Assembly: GCA_003008705.1 (NCBI GenBank)
Contig: PDUO01000097.1
Span: forward strand, 29,418-93,417
DNA: 64,000 bases
DNA from: Pezicula radicicola
Taxonomy: Eukaryota; Ascomycota; Leotiomycetes; Helotiales; Dermateaceae
Reading direction: 5' to 3'
Of the stretch, positions 58,545 to 64,000 are shown in pieces (position 1 is the stretch's first letter; the number at the start of each line of letters is the position of its first letter). Both the position numbers and the translations under genes were made by a program. The notes under the pieces are model-generated. The model worked only from the letters and a program-made list of their open reading frames with translations, searched no databases and had not been told where the DNA came from.

Positions 58545-59708
58545 TCATGGCCCAGACGATTCCTTTTCAAAAGGACGCCTAATTCCAGCCTTCTCCAACA
58601 ACGGCAACACATTATCCCTAAAATACGGAAATTCCTTAACGTAGTCAACGAAAGACAGGGTTGTCCCATTAAACCCAGTTTCATGCAGTCTGATTATACC
58701 ATCAGCAACTTGTTGCGGCGTTCCAATTAGTTTATATCCACCCTGACCTATAGCCATGCTGTCACGGATCTTGGCGAGAAGATCGTGTGGATATGACTTG
58801 GCATGAGCAAACTGAAGTGCCATCAAGTTATCGACTCCTTCCCAGTCTGCATTCTTCTCCGCATAGTACTCCACGTAATCCTTAGCCTCCTGCTCTGTAG
58901 GCCTACAGACGACATGGCTGAACGTTAGAACACCCACTTCGCGACCAACCTCCTTTGCCATCTTCTTAAGATCAGCAATTTCAGTCTTGGACCTCGTCAA
59001 GTCAATAGCCGGCGTAAACAAAATATCAGTATTCCTCGTAGCAAAAGCCCTTCCTTCACCCGAACCCGCAGCATTAATAATCGGAATCCGATGTTCAGGT
59101 CTCGGATCACCCATAATGCCTTTCAACTTAAAATATTTCCCCTCATGATCAAAAGGTTCCGTCTTCTCCCAAACCTCCTTAATAACATCAAACCAATCCT
59201 GAGCATAAGCATATCGTTCCTCATGCGCACTCTTCATCTCTAATCCTAAAGCCTCATATTCAGGTTGATTCCATCCAGCAACGATATTCAATCCAATCCT
59301 CCCATTGCTTATCTGATCAATCGTCGCTATCTGTTTAGCTGCTACAACTGGATTATTAACTGCTGTATGAATCGTCGCAATAACATTCAATCTCTTAGTG
59401 AGAGCTAATAATCCTGTTGCCCATGTAACTGTCTCTAGTACGCTTCCGTGGTAGTTGGTTTCTCCGCCGTATCCGATCCAACGTGCTATGGGTAGCATGA
59501 ATTCGATTCCTGCTTCGTCTAACTGTTTTGCTAGGGCTAGATTGTTGGACCAGGTGTTGGACCAGCGTTCGGGGATTTTTGTAATTGACATTCCGTGGTC
59601 GCAGTTGCTTGCGAAGGTGCCGAGGAGGAATTGGTTCGCTGTGAGCATTGTGTTTGTGTTTTCTGTGTTTGAGGCCATCTTTGGTGTGTTTATGGATATG
59701 GTACACAA
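58545..59708 (-). CDS. Luciferase-like FMN-dependent monooxygenase (SfnG/SsuD type)
   Basis: Intronless, 387 aa; ATG 59678 (MASNTENTNT) is an alternative start leaving 377 aa. It belongs to the bacterial-luciferase-like (LLM) flavin monooxygenases, which use reduced FMN and O2, here closest in feel to dimethyl-sulfone or alkanesulfonate monooxygenases that release sulfite from organosulfur compounds. Seen: QFLLGTFASNCDHGMSIT, RWIGYGGETNYHGSVLET, NGRIGLNIVAGWNQPEYEALG (flavin phosphate region), NAAGSGEGRAFATRNTD, GTPQQVADGIIRLHETG near the end. This TIM-barrel family is chiefly bacterial but widespread in ascomycetes, where it is often thought to have come by transfer; a lack of introns fits that. 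A sulfur-starvation role is inferred. Confidence 0.9.
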   Translation of the reverse strand: MCTISINTPKMASNTENTNTMLTANQFLLGTFASNCDHGMSITKIPERWSNTWSNNLALAKQLDEAGIEFMLPIARWIGYGGETNYHGSVLETVTWATGLLALTKRLNVIATIHTAVNNPVVAAKQIATIDQISNGRIGLNIVAGWNQPEYEALGLEMKSAHEERYAYAQDWFDVIKEVWEKTEPFDHEGKYFKLKGIMGDPRPEHRIPIINAAGSGEGRAFATRNTDILFTPAIDLTRSKTEIADLKKMAKEVGREVGVLTFSHVVCRPTEQEAKDYVEYYAEKNADWEGVDNLMALQFAHAKSYPHDLLAKIRDSMAIGQGGYKLIGTPQQVADGIIRLHETGFNGTTLSFVDYVKEFPYFRDNVLPLLEKAGIRRPFEKESSGP

Positions 59709-60716
59709 TGGTTGTGAGGGGAGGGGAATATGCTCCAGATTTCAATTATACTGATGAGTGAGGTTTATGCGATAGTCACTTGCTACGGAGTATAAAACTT
59801 TGTGTCGGGTGATCGCTGTTAAGTAGTATTATTAAAGTATATTCCCTTATCGTTAGGAACTGTAATTGGAACTGAGAACTCGGATCTGGCCCGGTCGATG
59901 AGCAAAGGTTGTCAGGGAACCACCTTCGGCTCTCATCCGACCAGCCGGTAACAATAGTTACGCAACCAAACGCAACCAAACGCAACCAAACGCAATGTAT
60001 TTTAGTTTTCTCTAACACTTAAGCCTCTTTATTTCTTTGGGGATTTACTAACTTCAGTGCCTAAATGTTTGAATCGCACTTTTACAAAGTAGTGACGTTT
60101 AAGAGTACTATATATGGTAAGGCGATGATAGCGTGTTCTTGTATGACAGACCTTGAAAGTTGGGAGAAAAACATCTTAAACGGGTGGAGAGAATTGCTAA
60201 CTAAACACCTTGAAGTAACTATCTCGAAATTTTTATTTTAGACCACTTCTCAATCTAGTATGCTCAATAGCATGTGTTGAGTTAGAGCATGAAACAGACA
60301 TACGACTTGTGTCTACTCTATACATAGTAAGTACAATGTAGTCCAGACTCCAGCAATGAGATAAAACCGAATTATGAAATTAAAGCATTGTAATAACAAG
60401 AGGCAATAATGAAAATACTAGAACCAGATCATCCTACATTACGCTAGTCGTCAAGTCGTACATCTTTTCCCATCCACCATCATACTTCAAGACTTGCATT
60501 CCTTTTTTCCATCAATCAACCCATCTGCCACCTGCATCTTTCTTTCCTACCTTGCAATACAACTCCCTCGTCACTATCCCTCCATCCCTTTGCATCTTCA
60601 TCTGAACAACCCACAGACCCTTCTTGCCTCGTCCAAAAAGTACTTTAGTGCAATAAAACCTAGTCAGGCTCCTCGCCCAGCATAGTTTCAACCCACTTCT
60701 TTCACAATGATTTCAT
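59709..60716. other. Upstream region of the FMN monooxygenase gene
   Basis: Contains a 10-base tandem repeat at 59961-59995 (listed). No coding region supported. Confidence 0.55.
59961..59995. repeat. 10-bp tandem repeat (CGCAACCAAA)
   Basis: Three perfect copies of CGCAACCAAA and half a fourth, about 250-290 bp upstream of the FMN monooxygenase start. On the minus strand it reads TTTGGTTGCG. Confidence 0.9.
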
Positions 60717-61088
60717 CTACCGATACCGACTACTAGAAGTCCTCCGATAACTAGTCTGACTAACTCTCGGACTGGTCGTAGCAATATAAGTACGACTAGC
60801 GGGTCTACTAACAGTAGTAGTTTCGATATAAGAGCGTCTCGGATGATGAGAATGATGAGAATGTCGAGATACGGGACGGTTTGCTACGACTACTTCTTCG
60901 ACGTAACGATGGCCGTGACGGTGACGGGGCTTGCTGGTTGTGAAGAGACACATTTCGGTGGTTGGTTGGATTGTAGGTTTGGTTGTGGTGGTTGTGGTGT
61001 GGATGTGGATGTCGATCTCGGGTTTGGGTTTTGGTTGGGTGGTAGAGGTGGAGGAGGTGTAGGTTATGGATTTGTAGTGGTGGGACAT
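60717..61088 (-). CDS. Small His/Ser/Arg/Thr-rich protein, unknown
   Basis: Open frame of 123 aa. The N-terminal third is Thr/Lys/Pro-rich (TTTTTTKPT). The next part holds MCLFTTSKP, a possible alternative start (residue 46), then RHRHGHRYVEEVVVANRP, SRHSHHSHHPRRSYIETTTVSRP and a Ser/Arg-rich end. Short fungal proteins with a CLFTTSKP-like beginning and RH-rich body exist, but I cannot name one with certainty. No signal peptide or membrane span. The frame has a compositional bias unlike the other frames, which supports expression only weakly. Confidence 0.45.
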   Translation of the reverse strand: MSHHYKSITYTSSTSTTQPKPKPEIDIHIHTTTTTTKPTIQPTTEMCLFTTSKPRHRHGHRYVEEVVVANRPVSRHSHHSHHPRRSYIETTTVSRPASRTYIATTSPRVSQTSYRRTSSSRYR

Positions 61089-61945
61089 ATGGTTATGATG
61101 AGTCTTTATATGTAAGTGTGCATGAGAGAGAGGCTAAGGCTGAGGCTGAGAGTGTGTGAATTAACCGTATCGGTCTGAGTCAGAAAATCAAAAAAGTGAA
61201 GTAATGAGAAGAGGACTCAGCCTTCCAACTAGCCCTTAATATATACTTCTTAAAATCTGTCCCTCCCCGACTTCAACCTAGCTAGGTAGGCAAGTACAAG
61301 CAAGCAAGCCATCCATACGGAGTGCAGGAGTAAGGGTCTTGATTCTGTAAGTCTTTGGGGATTTCAAGGAACCGAATGACGAATTTCAAGATCTCGAGTG
61401 CCAGCCAAGCAATCTGGTGCATCGGTTCCCAGTCCACATTTTGGACCCCATCAAGCTTCATCCATGGAATATTCCTTCCATCAGATGCCCCATCGCCGCA
61501 AATAATGCCTGTCGGACTCCATATCCACCCTCCATAATGGAATCTACCCCGGTTCATATCGGACAGCAGGTCACAAGGATGTCACTGATGGGGTTTTGCT
61601 AAAACGCCACACTGCCTTTTTACTTGCTTGTTTTACGGGGCAAGCAGAGCCTCATGTTATTCGAGTATGATGGTCGTGTGGTGTGGCTTGCTGAGGGTAT
61701 TTGGCTTATTTAGTTTACGAAGTAGGGTCACCGAGTAAGGTGTAGACTCATCACTCGTGTTTCGTTACTCAAAGTGTTTGCCTACACCTACCTATACTTG
61801 CGGCGGCTATTGAGGCTGTTATACCACCACCACCATCACCATACTGTCTACCTAATCTGACCGCCACGAGGGCAATTGCTTACTTGAGACTAAAGGGGTA
61901 TACGTGAGACAACAACTTGTCCCTGTACTTGTACTCGGGGGGGGG

Positions 61946-61955
61946 NNNNNNNNNN
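61946..61955. other. Assembly gap (10 N) in a G tract
   Basis: Ten N flanked by nine G on the left and five G on the right, so the gap is probably an unresolved poly-G run. Any reading frame crossing it is unreliable. Confidence 0.95.
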
Positions 61956-62290
61956 GGGGGCAATATTTGAACATACGATATTCTGAAAATAGAGGGACCC
62001 GTTTCCTGAAATATTCCCAAAAAGAAAAAGAGTCAAGAAATTTGGCCAGGTTTCGTGCATCTCTGTCGCTAAAAACGACGTCATTGTGCAGATTGTTACG
62101 GAGTAGGCGAAGGAGGGAACGTCCCTGTTTCTTCAGCCCCGACGATCCGACCCATCAACACCATCTACACCATCATCATCTTCGAGCCGTCGAGTCTTCG
62201 GCTTTCTTTGTTGGGGTTTAAGATTTGAGTTATATACCTACTGCTGTAGAACTTTGCTAACTGAGCCGAGACAAGGACTTGCCGGGATTA

Positions 62291-62331
62291 TTTTCTTTTT
62301 CTTTTTTTCTTTTTTTCTTTTTTTCTTTTTT
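62291..62331. repeat. T-rich tract with C spaced every 6-8 bases
   Basis: Tandem CTTTTTTT units, five to six copies, a simple pyrimidine repeat on the plus strand. Confidence 0.85.
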
Positions 62332-62788
62332 GCTGAAGTGTTCATCTGTCGTTTCTATGGCGAAACTCAATTCTTGCCTCATCATTGATTCTTTGGATCA
62401 GGCTGCGAAAGAGAGACTTCAATGGTTGTATTCACTAGCTTTATCCTTGGAAGCAAGGCTTTTGATATGTGTCATCTGAATGAAGAATGTTGCTGTCATC
62501 AAAGTTGGTGACGTAGTTGTCTCTACAACCTTTTATTGTATTGTAGATATAACATGTAGCTTGTGGTTTTGACTTGTTTCGCTGTACAGTAAATAATGTT
62601 CTGTGGCAGTCTCAGGCTTTCGTAGTAGCAACGTCTGATACTACAGTAGCAACCTTCAACGTCTAATTTGTACAGTATTGTATCTATAGCAGTATTTCTT
62701 AAACTAACTGTCTATAGTCTTCAAAGATATCCCTAGATTCATCCACTAATCTAGCCTCTGACTCACGAACCATCCATTCATTTCCACC

Positions 62789-64000
62789 TCACTGCTTCCC
62801 AGGCGGCCCGCCAGCAGCCGCTATCTCCTGGAACATCTTGAACATGTCCGCTATCGCCTGTCCACCATTTTCAGATAAAATGAGATCCTTATTCTTGACC
62901 GACTCCTCTGCCTTCTCCTGAGCCCGCGATAGCATCACCTCCTCGAACTGGCGCACCTTCGGCTCGAGAGCTTCCTGCCACGCAGCCGCGTTCTCGGCTT
63001 CAGGCATCTCTCCAAGCGTGCGTGCCAGGTCCAACGAGTCCCACAGCGCTATGTTAACACCCTCGCCAGCCCACGGTGTCATGAGGTGAGCCGCATCACC
63101 GACCAGCGTTGCTCCTGTGCGGTGCTCCCAGCGGTGACCGACGGGGAGCATGTACAGGGGCAGAATATCGGCAGGGCTGTTGGGGTTGTCCTTGGTGTCC
63201 TCATCGCACGCTGTAGCGAGCAGATCCTGGAGGGGAGGCGCCCACTTACTAAAGAGCTTGTCATCGCCCAGCAGCGTCGTCTTTACCTCGGCCGCCGTCT
63301 TACCCTCTACCCCGACCACCTTGGTCCAGTGCTCATGCGGAGTGCTCACGGCCGCGTACACCCGGATCGAGTCCTGGGGGCCGCGATGGGTCATGATACC
63401 GTTCCCGCCACCGAGTGCGCTCAGCGTGCCCGAGCCGGTCAGCTCAACTAGATGTGGGTATTTAGTCGAGGCGTTCCTCACCGTCACAACCACATACTGC
63501 GCTCCGGTATAAAAGGGTTTAATGTCTGTGAGCAGATTGCGAACCCGTGACCAAGCACCATCAGCGCCAACGATATAGTCATATGTCGCGGTGCTGTTGG
63601 GGCCTAAGTCGAGTATGATCTCGGTCGCGCCCGTGGTTGGGTTGTGGATGTGTCGTATGGCCGTGATCTTGTGATTCCATTTAATAAGGTCCGAGGAAAC
63701 GTTCTTGAGAAGCAAGCTGGTGAGTGAGTGGCGCGGGATTTCCGGACGGGACGCAAACTCGCCCTCGTCAGTGTGTAGCACGGTGCCCTGGGGATTGAGG
63801 ACACGGCACGCCTCAGAGCAATCGCCTATGGCTGCCTGAAAGTCGTCCCACAGGCCACACTCACGCATTACTATTAGTCCAGACTCCTCGTGCAGATCTA
63901 GCATGCCGGACGGTTTGGCAAGCTCCTCTGGCGTCGGCCTGCTGCGCAACTCGTAAATCGTGGGGTTGATGCCGCGTTGCTGTAATAATAGGCCGAGCGC
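62789..64000 (-). CDS. TetX-like FAD monooxygenase, N-terminus off window
   Basis: The frame runs from the right edge to stop 62789; about 403 codons are present. It begins inside the first Rossmann strand-helix (ALGLLLQQRGINPTIYE) so only about 20 N-terminal residues, including GxGxxG, are missing. Seen: PSGMLDLHEESGL, the FAD-binding DG motif YDYIVGADGAWSRVRNLL, and GD motif GATLVGDAAHLMTPWAGEGVNIALWDSLDLA. These are the signatures of TetX-like class A flavin monooxygenases (about 400-430 aa), which hydroxylate tetracycline-like or other aromatic/polyketide substrates. GC content is high. The true substrate in fungi is normally unknown, and a role in resistance cannot be assumed. Confidence 0.9.
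   Translation of the reverse strand, partial: ALGLLLQQRGINPTIYELRSRPTPEELAKPSGMLDLHEESGLIVMRECGLWDDFQAAIGDCSEACRVLNPQGTVLHTDEGEFASRPEIPRHSLTSLLLKNVSSDLIKWNHKITAIRHIHNPTTGATEIILDLGPNSTATYDYIVGADGAWSRVRNLLTDIKPFYTGAQYVVVTVRNASTKYPHLVELTGSGTLSALGGGNGIMTHRGPQDSIRVYAAVSTPHEHWTKVVGVEGKTAAEVKTTLLGDDKLFSKWAPPLQDLLATACDEDTKDNPNSPADILPLYMLPVGHRWEHRTGATLVGDAAHLMTPWAGEGVNIALWDSLDLARTLGEMPEAENAAAWQEALEPKVRQFEEVMLSRAQEKAEESVKNKDLILSENGGQAIADMFKMFQEIAAAGGPPGKQ

Larger units (their letters stand above)
61089..62788. other. Intergenic, with assembly gap
   Basis: About 1.7 kb with no supported gene. It holds ten unresolved bases (listed) and a T-rich tract. A minus-strand frame of 91 codons at 61282-61557 is Trp-rich but lacks family support. 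Confidence 0.55.

Noticed and set aside
61282..61557. 91-codon minus-strand Trp-rich frame
   Set aside because: No recognisable family and no promoter or splice support.

Overview
The window is nuclear DNA of a filamentous ascomycete. The evidence is short (about 45-80 nt) GT...AG introns, an AA9 polysaccharide monooxygenase, a Pil1/LSP1 eisosome protein, an RCR cell-wall protein, a fungal tyrosinase, and a long AT-rich block that looks RIP-mutated (repeat-induced point mutation). The overall gene set suggests Leotiomycetes/Helotiales; that is inference. All calls are from reading the sequence, and exon borders were fitted by hand so that the reading frame is kept.

Layout. 1-7.5 kb: gene-poor, extremely AT-rich, RIP-like block holding the end of a Ty1/copia polyprotein. 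7.7-14.2 kb: three minus-strand genes of secondary-metabolism type: an O-methyltransferase cut off at the AT-rich border, and two FAD monooxygenases of the phenol-hydroxylase/PHBH fold. 14.2-21.3 kb: sparse; an alpha/beta hydrolase (+), an AA9 LPMO (-), and a MITE with perfect 26-bp inverted repeats. 21.3-30.1 kb: a multi-span membrane protein (+), a Pil1-family eisosome protein (+), a decayed MYND zinc-finger gene (+), and a Dal5-type MFS permease (-). 31.4-33.7 kb: a decayed S41-peptidase-like gene (-). 37.2-49.1 kb: a large conserved fungal protein (+), a secreted tyrosinase (-), a second MITE with perfect 25-bp inverted repeats, and RNA polymerase I subunit RPA135 (-). 50.2-58.0 kb: a plus-strand run of ARL8, an RCR protein, a fibroin-3-like membrane protein and a small Cys-rich protein. 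58.5-64.0 kb: an intronless luciferase-like FMN monooxygenase (-), a small His/Ser/Arg-rich protein (-), a 10-N assembly gap, and a TetX-like FAD monooxygenase (-) running off the right edge.

How the parts fit. The middle and right hold conserved housekeeping and surface genes with compact spacing: rRNA transcription, lysosome/vacuole GTPase, eisosome, wall. The left third and the 25-36 kb stretch are accessory: RIP relics, a truncated cluster gene and two genes disabled by stops. The three oxygenases plus the broken O-methyltransferase look like remains of an aromatic or polyketide tailoring or catabolic cluster, but no polyketide synthase, NRPS or terpene synthase is present. I found no convincing wholly new system. 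The best leads are the two precise MITEs, the stop codons in the pseudogenes that fit C-to-T change, two genes whose start codon is set apart by an intron, and the neighbouring RCR and fibroin-3-like membrane proteins with parallel architecture.
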